A DNA stretch of 64,000 bases from Cyrtodaria siliqua. Taxonomy: Eukaryota; Mollusca; Bivalvia; Adapedonta; Hiatellidae. This document shows positions 10,595-20,864 of this stretch, one piece after another; within the stretch, counting starts at the first letter, position 1, and every line of letters starts with the position of its first letter. The translations under genes were made by a program, and so were the position numbers. The notes under the pieces are model-generated. The model had not been told where the DNA came from. It worked only from the letters and a program-made list of their open reading frames with translations, and did no database searches. The stretch lies in contig JAWPHD010010950.1 of NCBI GenBank assembly GCA_037043455.1, positions 1-64,000 on the forward strand, given 5' to 3'.

Positions 10595-11083
10595 ATGGAT
10601 AGTATGGAAGTTTGCATCGCCTTGGGTAATAATAGAAACGTTAAAGTCTGCGAATGGAAAGGTGAAAAACGAGTAGATCTTCGAGAATGGGACTGCGATC
10701 GACCCACTAAGAAGGGTATCAGTTTGCCTTAATGCGTTGGAAGTGTTTGCTAGACAATATCGAGAATGTGGACGAGGCTGTAAACAACCGTACGTCGTAC
10801 GAGCATCATTTGGACGGAAACTTTTATTGTAATATCAAGAAGGACAATCCTTGCGTGGACATTCGTCAGTACTGGCAACCGGTCGAGGATGTCGTACCGT
10901 ATAAGAAAGGATTGTGTTTGAGACCCAGCGGAATACAACCGCTTGAAAGAAGCCATTACCGAAATAAGATCGGCCATTCCTGAACAGGATAGTGTCGTAC
11001 CTTGCTTATTTCAAAGCGACCACGCCAATCAGTTGGTCTTTCTTCGTTGTTCAGAGTGCAATCCTAACGATTATACAAACTAG
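10595..11083 (+). pseudogene. PC4 (p15 coactivator)-like gene with two PC4-like units, frameshifted
   Basis: Likely start ATG 10,595 (or 10,604). Unit 1 has the PC4 pattern: LGNNRNVKVCEWKGEKRVDL, then KKGISL and a helix around WKCLLDNIENVDEA. After a frame change near 10,731 unit 2 follows: NPCVDIRQYWQPVE and KKGLCLRP. A second frame change near 10,927 is needed to continue the C-terminal helix (LKEAITEI), then a Cys/His tail with DHANQ and CSECNP, ending in TAG at 11,081. PC4 proteins bind single-stranded DNA and assist RNA polymerase II initiation; ordinary animal PC4 has one such domain. Two single-base breaks make this copy a pseudogene, unless they are sequencing errors. It is followed within ~10 bp by a TBP-like relic on the same strand. 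Confidence 0.68.
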
Positions 11084-11093
11084 TAAAACGAAA

Positions 11094-11583
11094 ATGATAA
11101 CTAACGTCGTGTGTACCGCCCAACTTGAACTGCGTCATTAATTTGAGACGATAGACTTCGGCGATTTCCAATGAGATTTATGATCCTCACAAATTCTCAG
11201 GTGTTCAGTGGAAACAACCCAAGATTGGCGGACATTGTATGGTATTTGCCAATGGAAAAAATGTGGTCAGTGGCAAAGTAAACACCGTCAAAGAAGCTAA
11301 ACTTCGTGTGAGGAGGTACGCCCGAAAAATTCAAAGGATGCGATACAAAGTACGTTAAAGAAAATTGACATTTCTACCATTTCGGCCTCGTTTAAAATAG
11401 ATGGTTCAGTGAACTTGACTAGAGTGGTGCGACATTATTCTGGAAGTTACGAACCGAACTGTTTCCAGCAGCCATGTTTAGAGGGAAGGTGTTCATTTTA
11501 CGTGTTTTACTTCGGGGACCGTACTCATGACGGGTTTGAAACACGAAAGACAATTATACCATACTTGTATTGCCCAATCTTAA
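11094..11583 (+). pseudogene. TATA-binding-protein-like gene, multiply broken
   Basis: ATG at 11,094 opens NVVCTAQLELRH, like the first strand of a TBP repeat, and stops at 11,139. In another frame from 11,173 come YDPHKFSGVQW, MVFANGKNVVSG and RRYARKIQRM, matching the order of TBP repeat 1 (Y-x-P-x-x-F, F-x-x-G-K-x-V-x-G, A-x-x-Y/K helix), ending in TAA 11,356. Repeat 2 starts near 11,385 (FKIDGSVNLTRVVRH, YEPN) and needs two further frame changes (near 11,455 and 11,488) to reach VHFTCFTSGTVLMTG and a terminal helix. Both halves of the saddle fold are therefore recognisable, with at least four breaks and no usable protein. It is far from the near-invariant animal TBP, so it is either a divergent TBP-like gene or of foreign (for example large DNA virus) origin. 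Confidence 0.7.
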
Positions 11584-11854
11584 TCGAAATGCAACTATTG
11601 TAAAGTACGTCGAGGGGACCGCGCCTAATCCCTCACGTACTGTATTGAGCGGGGTAAATAAAATGTATACATCCACGATTCGTGTTGTTATAAATAACGA
11701 AATGCACAATCTATATTTTATATTTTTTATTGAAACATGTATTAAAACATTCATAATTACAGTCAATCATAATCACAGTAATCATAAATTACAGTATACA
11801 GTAAATCAATATAATATGAAATGAATAAATTTACTTAAGGTCAATCAGCATGTT
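11584..11854. other. AT-rich non-coding
   Basis: No gene or repeat recognised between the TBP-like relic and the LINE fragment. Confidence 0.5.
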
Positions 11855-12490
11855 TTATGCAACAGACTTAGAATTGAAACTTGCAGATATTCACAAAATA
11901 GAACTGATAGAAATCAGAGATATGTATATTGTGTAATAGTACATACTTAGAAGATGAATATCATTTTATTTTAATTTGTCCTTTGTACGAACAATTACGT
12001 AAACTATATGTTAAACAATATTATTACAGACATCGAAGTGTTTTTAAATTTATTCAGCTGATGCAATCTTCACACCAGCAAGAGCTTTTTAGATTATCTA
12101 GATTATCTAGGTTTGTTAGGGAAGCATTTATTATTCGCAATACTGCAATGTATAATGAGTAAAACATGTATGTTGATCCTCATTGGACATGACATGTAAA
12201 CTATTAAACTTAAAAGTTTACATGAAACTATGTAATAGGAATAGTTAAATCATTATAACAGGGTAAATACGAGAGTGAATGTGTGAGACATTTCGGGCGT
12301 CAGAGTGAATGGGTGAGTTGTATGAGTGCTATAGTATGCATGATTGTGTGTTTGTACTTTTTCATTGTTTAATGTAAAAATTGCATTGACCTGTCACATA
12401 CTAACAAATGTAATATGTATTTATATGACGAGAAACATTTGTTTAAGTCATAAATAAAGAATAAGTTCTGTTCTGTTCTGTTCTGTTCTT
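11855..12490 (+). mobile_element. LINE 3' fragment with (TTCTG)n tail
   Basis: The coding part shows LRIETCRYSQNRTDRNQRY, then after a frame change STYLEDEYHFILICPLYEQL (Cys/His C-terminal motif) and a helical tail ending in TAA at 12,160-12,162. A 3' UTR follows with a 10-bp hairpin (catgtaaact / agtttacatg, 12,193-12,224), AATAAA (12,453-12,458) and a terminal (ttctg)n at ~12,466-12,489. It is 5'-truncated, as usual for LINE insertions. The minus-strand fragment at 16,916-17,640 belongs to the same family. Confidence 0.75.
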
Positions 12491-14039
12491 AATACATGCC
12501 ATTCTGTAAATGACATAATTTTAGACATGGAGGTCATCTTGAGTGACAGCTTGGCCATACAACACAAATCTATCTATCCATCAGCAATTTCATCAAATAA
12601 TATGCTAGTCTAGATTTGAAACAGTTTAATGACAATTGATCACAATATTATATCTTTGGAATGGATCGACCCTCTAGGATTTTTTTAGGTCGCCCAAGAT
12701 CGCCAATTTGGCTAAAACTATGTCAAATTTACGGAATTTTTAAATGTCCAGCAATCGTGTAAATATTTATACAGTCTTTAAGTTTCCTATCAAACCTTGC
12801 ATTATCAGTACTTTCAGTACTTAGATTTTGTATTAATGTGCTTATCACAGACGTCGCTGATAAGATCACATCCCCTCATCTTACCACGGGAACGCCTTGT
12901 AGGCTGGTCACATGCTGGTCGGCATCATTCTCGACTATGCACGACTCAAGAATCACTTCCTTTTTGGGATCTTTGTATTTTTCTGTACAACAGATACTTA
13001 ATTATCTGATAATACTTTCACGGGTCAATGCTTTATTACCCCACATGTTAAAGTATATTGTTTTTGCAGGTCAGTGCTGCCAGTTACCTTGTGTGAACAG
13101 TGATTATGGCAGACCGGACTAGCTACTTGTCTGTGTATCACTAATGATAATTAACATAGCAATCATGAAATAATTTGAAACACATCAGCCAAAAAAATGC
13201 ATGACCAGCATTTCTAGACTAAATTAAGTTATGATACAATCCTGCATTTAATCCCAAACCATTGAACGTGTATGTCCTCTCCCTTAATCAGCTTGGCATT
13301 TTAAACTGACAGTATTCAGTCTGCAGACACACCTTGCTATAAACATTACCAGTAATGTTATTCTCCCAGTAGGTTGTAAAAACTTAATTAAGAAATCTCT
13401 TTCCTAATTCACTGGTCGTAATAAACACTTGTTATTGACCCTGAGTCTTGGAGTGAGTCAGTGGTCAGCATTGCCCAGCTATCATTACGTGGTCCCGACT
13501 TAATTTCATTAAGCAATGGGAAGCTTATATTATCAGGGTTTTATAACGGATACTTCGATAATAAAACAAGTATAAAAACAGATTTACTAAAGAAATGCGA
13601 TAACCTGTTTACAATTACATCTTAAATGTTTTAATTTTACAATATGCAAACTTGTTAAGCTGAATTTAAGGTTTTATTTCATACCCCAGCCAACCCCGTT
13701 TTCTCTTCTTGGAGAAGGGGTTGGATGGGGTATGGAAGTTAATACTCGGACCACGTTGTTTTATTACTGCTCACTGATAAGCATTCACCAACTTTATGAG
13801 ATGATGTGGAACCAGAGTGTGAGAATTATAGTTAACTTACAAGACGTTATAAAGCCTTCATTCATTCGTTCATATTTGACGTCTACACCACATACAAATG
13901 TGTCGGGGTAGTTGTTAAAGTTGGAGTGGAGTCTTTTAGTGAGCACTGTAGTCAATTTTTGGAATGAGTTTTTGGAGTCAGTTTTTGTGAAAAAGATAAT
14001 GAACGCTAAAACCGAAAGTAAATTATATAGAAATCAATT
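12491..14039. other. no gene seen; one short hairpin
   Basis: Short frames at 12,797-13,122 overlap each other in different frames and have no domain. The only structure noted is the hairpin at 13,680-13,734. Confidence 0.5.
13680..13734. repeat. 18-bp hairpin
   Basis: Stem cataccccagccaacccc (13,680-13,697) pairs with 13,717-13,734 with one mismatch around a 19-base loop. It could be the end of a transcript, a MITE remnant or a small structured RNA; no context decides. Confidence 0.75.
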
Positions 14040-14195
14040 CCAATTTTATTTATAACGCGATAGAAAATGTTGAATTGTCATTACTAAATCTCATTTCTAA
14101 CGCGTCAGAAAATCGTGAGTAACGCGTTAGAAATGTAAGGGTTACGCTAAATACTTTTTCTAACGCGTTACTTTTGAGACTTATGACACTCCCAT
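14040..14195 (-). repeat. TAACGCGTTA-rich dispersed repeat, copy 2 (inverted)
   Basis: Repeated taacgcgtta/taacgcgtca motifs; ends in acttttgagacttatgacac, the complement of the lead of the 5,290-5,600 copy. Same family, opposite orientation, shorter. Confidence 0.6.
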
Positions 14196-15405
14196 CCCAA
14201 CCACGTTCACCCCCTCCACCCCACCGTCTCTCCGGCCTCCTACGCCTATGACATTATAATTACTATTTTAATTAAAAAAATTGTTGCAATAAAGTTCTTC
14301 GTACGTTTTGTTAGACTATTTTCATTACGTTTTCATCACAGCCCACAGGTACACCAATTAAGATTTGCGATAGCTTTGTTTATAAAAATCAATGTCAATT
14401 ACAATTATGATGCCTAAAGTGGAGAATAACAAATTACCAATACACGTTTAATTTAATTACATGTTTATCTTTACATAATTAACAATAGACATTTTAATTG
14501 CGCGTTTATTTCAAAATTCGTCTGTATGACAAAAGTTGAGCCTTAAGGTTAAAAACAAGCGTCGCGCCGTAGAGCGATTTGATTGGTTCTCCCACTAATC
14601 ATACCTGACTGATCAAAACCGTCAATATTCGTTTAAATATTAACTTGTACGAGTGAATGTCGTGACAAATGTTCAGTCAGTAATATCGAGCATTCCTAAG
14701 TGCACAAGTCGGACAACGATTGGATTTATATTGAAAATATTGAAAGGTATTTCGTTTCGTTTTCTACTATGTAGTGTAGCTTGCGTGTATTTCTTTTTTT
14801 TTTCTTTTTTTTTTTTTTTATAAACATTGCTTTTGTAATAAACGCGATTAACTAATGGAACTAGATTGTCAAGAATACTAGATTGCCAAGAATACTAGAT
14901 TGCCAATAATATCAGATTGCAAAGAATAGTGTGTTCTAAATTAAGTCATTAACAGTCGTTCCTTAATGTTTCTGCTTCTGCTTCTGCCAGATATTGGCCA
15001 CCATCAACTAACTGATGATATTGCCAAGTGTTGATGGTATATGGGCACACGCTGGTTTGTGGGCATGCGTAAACTTTCCCTTAGTCCATAATTATTAGAC
15101 ATTACTATGTATAACATTAATTTCTGAATACAGATACTTGTATATATGCATTTTGTATATATAGTAATTGACTGACATTAAAATCACAAAATCTGACCCA
15201 TGCTATTTCGTTTTGATCTAAAATTTACAACTGACTGATAGCATATACACATATAAATAGAATAAACGCGTTTTTGTAAAACAACTATACAATTACCGTC
15301 TATTTTACATTGCTACTCAGAAAAAAACAATATATGTTGTGTGTTGTACTGATATTATATATAGCAGTGAAAACATATTACAACGATGAAAAAATAACTG
15401 TACTA
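14196..15405. other. no gene seen; possible transcribed leader near 14,560-14,750
   Basis: A slightly less AT-rich segment at 14,560-14,750 has an inverted CCAAT (gattggttc) and ends in gaaag followed by gtattt, a possible 5' splice site. A poly-T run at ~14,798-14,819. Otherwise AT-rich without features. Confidence 0.3.
14868..14940. repeat. tandem repeat agattgccaagaatact
   Basis: Four imperfect copies of a ~18-bp unit (agattgccaagaatact). Confidence 0.85.
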
Positions 15406-15441
15406 TATACTGTACTGTACCGTACCGTACCGTACTGTACG
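15405..15441. repeat. (gtacc/gtact)n microsatellite
   Basis: Short run of gtact and gtacc pentamers directly before the left arm of the 1.1-kb inverted repeat. Confidence 0.8.
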
Positions 15442-15463
15442 CATATATATTTTTCACATGCTT

Positions 15464-16594
15464 AAAGTTTGTGTGCGGATTTATACACGTACAAACTGGT
15501 TTGTTTTCTCTGTTTCTCAGTTTGGAGAAAGTGTGATACCTTTACCTAATAGTATGTAGAATATTATTATATTTTTCTAAACATTTGTGTTTCTTTAAAC
15601 AAAGGGCGTAGCTTGAAATGAAATGAAATGGGGTTTAACGTCCTGTTAAAGCATCGTATTGTATTACATTGGAAAAAACAACCTCAGAAGGGGATGAGAT
15701 GGGGGATAAAGTGTCCCATCAGACATGCCTCCGTCAGAGAACGAACCCACAAGGGGACAGACCGGTCTTAGCTCAGCACACCTGCTGTTTCTTTAGTGCA
15801 GTCAGAGGTGGCGTGGCATACTCCCTTACCCCCGGGGCTTGAAACACATGGAAACCACAGGCCTACGGCCCTTGATATCGATGGTTTTCAGATCCCGCCC
15901 ACCAGGGTTTGATCTCGCACAATATAAACCCGCTGGATTTACTTTATTTCTTATCTGACATGATTTTTTATGTTGGAAATATTAATTAGTATACTTATTA
16001 TTGGCATTTTTTTATATTTGTTAATAATTTGTGCATTGTATATGCTGTAGTCTCTCATAACTCTATAAATAGCGCAACACTGAACTGCCAGAGGCGTAGC
16101 GTGGTCTGTTTTCAAAATACTCCTAAAATGAGAAGCGAATTTCCACCCCTACCCCGCTCGCCCCTCTTCTATTTATTGCATTTTTTCAATTTTTGTCGCT
16201 TTTTAGTTTTTTAGATTTATTTTCCAAGTTACTCCCGGGGGTAAGGGAGTGTGCCACGCTTCACCCATGAATGCACTGAGGAAACAGTAGGTGTGCTGAG
16301 ATAAGACCGGTCTGTCCCCTTGTGGGTTCGTTCTCTGACGGAGGCATGTCTGATAGGACACTTTACCCTCATCTCATCCCCCTCTGAGGTTGTTTTTCTA
16401 ATGTAATTCAATACGATGCTTTAACAGGACGTTAAACTTCACTTAATTTCATTTCAAGTTAAAAGAAACACAAATGTTGCGAAAAATATAATACTTTTCT
16501 ACATACTATTAGGTAAAGGAATCACACTTTCTCCAAACTGAGAAACAGAGAAAACAAACCAGTTTGTACATGTATAAGTCCGCACACAAACTTT
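15464..16594. repeat. long inverted repeat, arms of ~380 bp
   Basis: Left arm 15,464-15,842 and right arm 16,217-16,594 are complementary over their whole length with scattered differences. Matching landmarks are the outer ends (aaagtttgtgtgcgga / tccgcacacaaacttt), gtttaacgtcctgttaaagc / gctttaacaggacgttaaac, and the inner ggtaagggagt-type ends. The ~375-bp loop is single-copy. This is a foldback element or an inverted insertion of two copies of one repeat. Open frames inside (16,029-16,411) show no domain. Confidence 0.85.
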
Positions 16595-16915
16595 AATGCT
16601 TTTATCAGACAGATATTTTCTATTGATTTAAACTTTACAAGTTTATCATCATATACAATATGCAAACATATTCGTGGCAGAATAAACAAAACAAACAAAC
16701 AACAAAAACATCATTTTGCACACTAGTTTCATATAAATTGTATTATTGAATAATTTGAAATATTAAATAATTGAATAAATATGTGGAAATGACATTGAAC
16801 TTTAACTTACGCAAATTAAATTAAATATTAAATTCAAAAGACAATTTTGTTCTGATTATCACAAAAGCAATAACATAAATAATTAATTGATAATAGTTGT
16901 CATTGGAGGATAAAC

Positions 16916-17640
16916 CTAGATTTGATTAAATAATAAATCATTACGAGAATCAAATGCTTCTTTTATAAACCAAGATAAATTAAACAACACTTTCCTATTA
17001 CGTGTTTTCATTAGCTCTATGAATTTTAAAACACTTGGACGTTTATAATATTACTTTTTAATGTATTTTCTTCTTATATTATCATATACAGGACAAATCA
17101 AAACAAAATGGTATTCATCTTCGATGTCATTAGAATGACAAGTGGTACAATAACGTTGGTTTCTTTCTAATCTGTTCTGTGCGTAGCGCTCAGTTTCAAT
17201 TCGCAGTGAATGCGACGATAGTCTTAGTTTTGATAAAACAATTCGCAACTTATATGACAAAATATCGAGATATGGTTCATATTCAAAATTACCTTTAAAA
17301 TGTAAATACATTGACAAAACTCTATTATTTACAACATCGCTGTTCCACTTTTGAACAAAACAATCGACTAAATGCTGTTTAAAAACAGGATGCAATTTTT
17401 CAAAGGAACACTATTTGGAGTATTCCAAACATAGCCAAAACCATACTCGTTTAGAAGCTTTTTAACATTCCCAGTCCAATTATTACGCCAATTTTCTTTG
17501 TTATTGACGGAATTATTGTAAATAGTAGAAATTATAATATTGTCAGAGTTAACTGTTTTGCACCAATATTTAACGATTCTAACATAGCGCAATATCAAAC
17601 TGGTGTTAATGATATTAAGCATACTAATCGGTTAAATAAA
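16916..17640 (-). pseudogene. LINE RT ORF, C-terminal fragment
   Basis: Read on the minus strand: LILRYVRIVKYWCKTVN and WNTPNSVP (17,368-17,622), then after a frame change FKQHLVDCFVQKWNSDVVNN, YEPYLDILSYKLR, LRIETERYAQNRLERNQRYC and DIEDEYHFVLICPVYDN. The frame meets TAA at 17,051 where the 11.9-kb copy has CAA (Gln), and then stays open in frame to the true terminal TAG at 16,916-16,918. A single nonsense change plus one frameshift therefore separates it from an intact C-terminus. No endonuclease or RT catalytic core is present upstream. Confidence 0.75.
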
Positions 17641-18322
17641 CTTTAAGGTTATAATAGCGTAAATGAGTCTCCATTGCCCTTCCATAGTAAAGTTAGAATG
17701 TTGACAACCTGTTAAAAACTCAAACCTCGTTAGAATTCTGGGAAACTTACTTTATCATGCAAATAAACATGTCTGCTATTAAACATCAACAAGGAAATAG
17801 GGGGTTTAATACCTTCTAAGAAACATTTCTTCAGTTGTATACTAACACCGGGTCAAAGATCAACACTATTTTTACCCCTTGCTATTTCATACCCTGTCTA
17901 CTTTCACTTCTCAAATGTATATCAAAAACTGTCAAAAATATGTTGAACTGCATTTTTCAAATAGCAACAACATGTCCAGAATACAGTTACAGCCAAAAAA
18001 TAACAGGAAACTGCACTAAAAAAGTTTTTAAAGAAAAAAAGATTAGCACTCTTTAATACAGAACTACTTTCGACTGCACCAGGCGAGCACATCATGTTGA
18101 TTTAGTGTAATTAGACCTTAATCAATTTGTTTTAAGTACTAATATTTTAGAAAAATCATGCAGTTTCGAGACATACTTTATTACTTTTTGTACCATTGTT
18201 TTAATAACGTTGTATAGACTGCAAATATATTCTGTTTTGTTTGAGGACCATAATAATGTTAGACTGGCTAGTAGCCAAATATGTAATCCTCTTGAAATAA
18301 ATATATTATTATTATTACTACA

Positions 18323-18359
<37 letters not shown>

Positions 18360-18387
18360 GTTTTAATGATTGATAAATAATTCAAGA
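17641..18387. other. no gene seen; (TTA)n microsatellite
   Basis: AT-rich. A (tta)n microsatellite at ~18,303-18,360 gives the Asn-rich minus frame at 18,122-18,385, which is not a gene. Confidence 0.55.
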
Positions 18388-18580
18388 TTGTCGTAGGGTT
18401 AGAATCCCACTGGGAGCTGTCAAGTGATAAAGTGTCGATTCTTACGGATAGCGGGATGTATACAGTACTGGTTCTATCCAGGAAAAAATCGAATGGTCTG
18501 CCTCTACCACAAACAAATCGACCGTCATATATGGCCTAACATTTGCTTAAAATGACTTAAACACCATTCAAACAAACAAA
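18388..18580 (+). mobile_element. tRNA-derived SINE, 5'-truncated copy
   Basis: Starts inside the tRNA part at gggttagaatcccactggg (B-box with one change) and continues through the body shared with 7,530-7,725: gattcttacgga, actggttctatccagg, tcgaccgtcatatat, and a caaacaaacaaa tail. The A box and the 5' half are missing. Confidence 0.75.
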
Positions 18581-19700
18581 TCAAGATTGGCGTGTGTCCC
18601 TTTAACAATGCCATTAAAACCAATAGCTCGGTGCTTAGCATTGTAAATTGTAGCCTAATCAATAAAGTACCCCAGGACCAACTTCAGTGCTTCAGTTGTA
18701 TTGATTCTTCACAGAATCAATGAAGCCTATCTATAATCTATTAATATCTATTAATTTCATCTCATGTATTCAGAGCTGATGAAAAAAAAAAATTACGAGT
18801 TGGTAACGCCTAATTTTGGGGTTTAGCTTGGCTGCTTATACACATTGTCGTCAGTAGTTTAGAAACGGTGTACATATGTTGTAAAATGTGACTGTTGTTG
18901 ATTCCATTGTGTTGTTTAAAGGGCTGTCCTTGCGATGACTGTTGTTGATCGATATATTGACCAAACAGTTATTAATAAGCGTGTAAAGTGTTGCTGAGAA
19001 ATTGCAAAGGTTGCCATTATCGCTAGTTCCGGCTGACGGAATTATATCAACAAGGGAACAATGGGTTCGTTCAGGTTTCTTCCATCGGCAACCACGTTGC
19101 CACGTTGGTTGCCAATGGCCACCGATGGTAACATTTGGTACCAAATGGCCACCGATACTACCTCAGGTGAAGAGTCGCGGAAAGAATGGTAACCAACGTT
19201 CTACCTATCGGCAAACGAAATAAAAGATGTTTTACCGATGGTAGCCGATGGTTACCGAGAGTGCTTTCGGTAACCGATGGGAGAACCCTGAACACATGTC
19301 CCATTGTCTGTTATTGGTAATATTTTTGGGGAACAAAGGAACATTGGAAACATATTTTTGAGGAACAAAGCAAACTATGTTTGGGGAACAAGGAAACATT
19401 GGGTCATATTTTCAGGGAACAAGTTAACATGGAGCTCCCCCACCCCTGGGAGGGCCTCTACACTGTTGAAGCGAAAAGGTGAAACATACTTTATTTCACA
19501 TTAGTTTGCAGACGTGTACACAATAAAAGAAAAGGGATTATAACGAAAGTAACTATTTATGATGTTCTTCTCCTAAAAATAAACAAAATACAAAAACAAG
19601 TTTAAAGCCCCAATACCACCATCCAATACTAAACACAATCTAAATGTTCGCTTACACCACAGAATAATTTCAATGATGTCAACCAAAAGAGGAGAAAACG
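18581..19700. other. no gene seen; two clusters of short repeats
   Basis: 19,080-19,290 has many accgatgg / ggtaacc / ccaatgg motifs on both strands that can pair with one another. 19,315-19,425 has three or four copies of a ggggaacaaggaaacattgg-like unit. Open frames at 18,851-19,504 only span these. Confidence 0.5.
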
Positions 19701-19757
19701 TTCAACATTTAATTTTGATTTATTTCTGAAATATTATTGTGCATTTTCTCTCTTTAC

Positions 19758-19759
19758 AG
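19758..19759 (+). promoter_or_regulatory. 3' splice site before the epimerase start codon
   Basis: A pyrimidine-rich stretch ending ttctctctttacag (AG at 19,758-19,759) lies 28 bp before the ATG at 19,788. This is a good animal acceptor and suggests at least one upstream non-coding exon, with the whole coding region in the last exon. Confidence 0.55.
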
Positions 19760-19787
19760 ATTATCCTATCAGCTTTCACATACAAAT

Positions 19788-20720
19788 ATGAAGATACTCA
19801 TAACAGGAGGTGCCGGGTACTTGGGATCTACCATGGCCCCTATGCTTCTCGATCAGGGCCATGACGTCACCATCTACGATCTGTTTTTCTGGGGCATCAA
19901 ATCCCTTCTTCCGGTTGCGCACCATCCTAACTTGCACATCATTAAAGGCGACATTCGAGATCGTGAGCACCTGGCCCAAATAATGGCTGACAAGGACGCC
20001 ATCATTCACCTGGCGGCGATCGTCGGCTATCCTGCATGCGACAAGGACCCAGAACTTGCTATAAACACAAATATCGTCGGCACAAAGAACATCGCCGAAT
20101 TTAAAACCCCGAACCAGATTTTAGTGTACGCAAGTACCGGATCGTGCTACGGGGCAGTAGACGGATTATGTACGGAAGAAACGAGCATCAGTCCGTTAAC
20201 GCTCTACGGAAGCAGCAAAGCGGATGCTGAGAAAATAGTAATTGCGGCTGGCGGCATCGCGTTGCGTTTAGCAACCGTCTTCGGTTTATCACCGCGTCTT
20301 AGGCTCGATCTTTTAATAAACGACCTTACTTACAAAGGCCTTACCGTGAAAGAGTTTGACTTATACGAAGGAAGCTTTAGACGTACTTTTCTGCACGCAA
20401 AAGATGCCGCACGAGCGTTCATATTCGCCGTCGATCACGCAACGGAAATGAAGGGACAGGCATACAACGTCGGTGACGAGAAAATGAATATGACGAAATC
20501 GCAAGTAGCTCAGCTTATTCACAAAAATGTTGTAGGCTGTAATATCACGGAGTCGAACTCCGGTGTTGACAAAGACAAGCGAGATTATGAAGTGTCCTAC
20601 GCAAAAATCAGAAAATTGGGGTACCAGTCAACCATATCAGTAGAAGAAGGAATCAAAATCATGCTAAAAGTATTACCCTTCATCACAGCAGATGAGATCA
20701 TCTCGTGCAAAAACGCATAA
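19788..20720 (+). CDS. extended-SDR NAD-dependent epimerase/dehydratase (nucleotide-sugar type)
   Basis: 310 residues from ATG 19,788, chosen over the upstream in-frame ATG (19,737) because the Rossmann strand [13 protein letters not shown] begins there and a splice acceptor lies between. Visible motifs: GxxGxxG at 7-13, acidic D31 after strand 2 (prefers NAD), GDIRD 54-58, HLAA 74-77, catalytic Tyr140-x-x-x-Lys144 (YGSSK) with Ser116/Thr117 upstream, [13 protein letters not shown] 198-210 and YNVGD 226-230. The family converts nucleotide sugars (epimerisation, dehydration or reduction); the substrate cannot be read from the sequence. The length and the [10 protein letters not shown] / [12 protein letters not shown] segments resemble bacterial members more than animal GALE. 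The coding region looks less AT-rich than its surroundings and has no intron, which fits an acquired gene. A decayed copy is at 55,239-56,213. Confidence 0.9.
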   Translation: MKILITGGAGYLGSTMAPMLLDQGHDVTIYDLFFWGIKSLLPVAHHPNLHIIKGDIRDREHLAQIMADKDAIIHLAAIVGYPACDKDPELAINTNIVGTKNIAEFKTPNQILVYASTGSCYGAVDGLCTEETSISPLTLYGSSKADAEKIVIAAGGIALRLATVFGLSPRLRLDLLINDLTYKGLTVKEFDLYEGSFRRTFLHAKDAARAFIFAVDHATEMKGQAYNVGDEKMNMTKSQVAQLIHKNVVGCNITESNSGVDKDKRDYEVSYAKIRKLGYQSTISVEEGIKIMLKVLPFITADEIISCKNA

Positions 20721-20745
20721 ATTCACTAGATACATAGAGAATATT

Positions 20746-20864
20746 AAATGTGTATTTTCATATCACACCCTGTATCAGGCCTGAGACGTCATATCAGCCT
20801 GAAAGCTTGAGGGCTGATATGGGTCGAGGGCCTAATATAGGGTATGATATGAAAATACACATTT
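20746..20864. repeat. compound hairpin just after the epimerase gene
   Basis: Outer arms 20,746-20,784 (aaatgtgtattttcatatca...) and 20,828-20,864 are complementary. Inside them catatcagcc (~20,790) pairs with ggctgatatg (~20,813), so almost the whole 119 bp folds on itself. ATTAAA at 20,743-20,748 may act as poly(A) signal at its edge. The element looks like a foldback MITE in the 3' UTR. The homology to the second gene copy ends inside this hairpin. Confidence 0.85.

Noticed and set aside
16029..16411. Open frames in the loop and right arm of the 1.1-kb inverted repeat
   Set aside because: Short, overlapping on opposite strands, no domain; explained by repeat sequence.
19737..19787. Upstream in-frame ATG of the epimerase gene
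   Set aside because: It lies before a good splice acceptor (AG 19,758-19,759), and the Rossmann fold starts at ATG 19,788.
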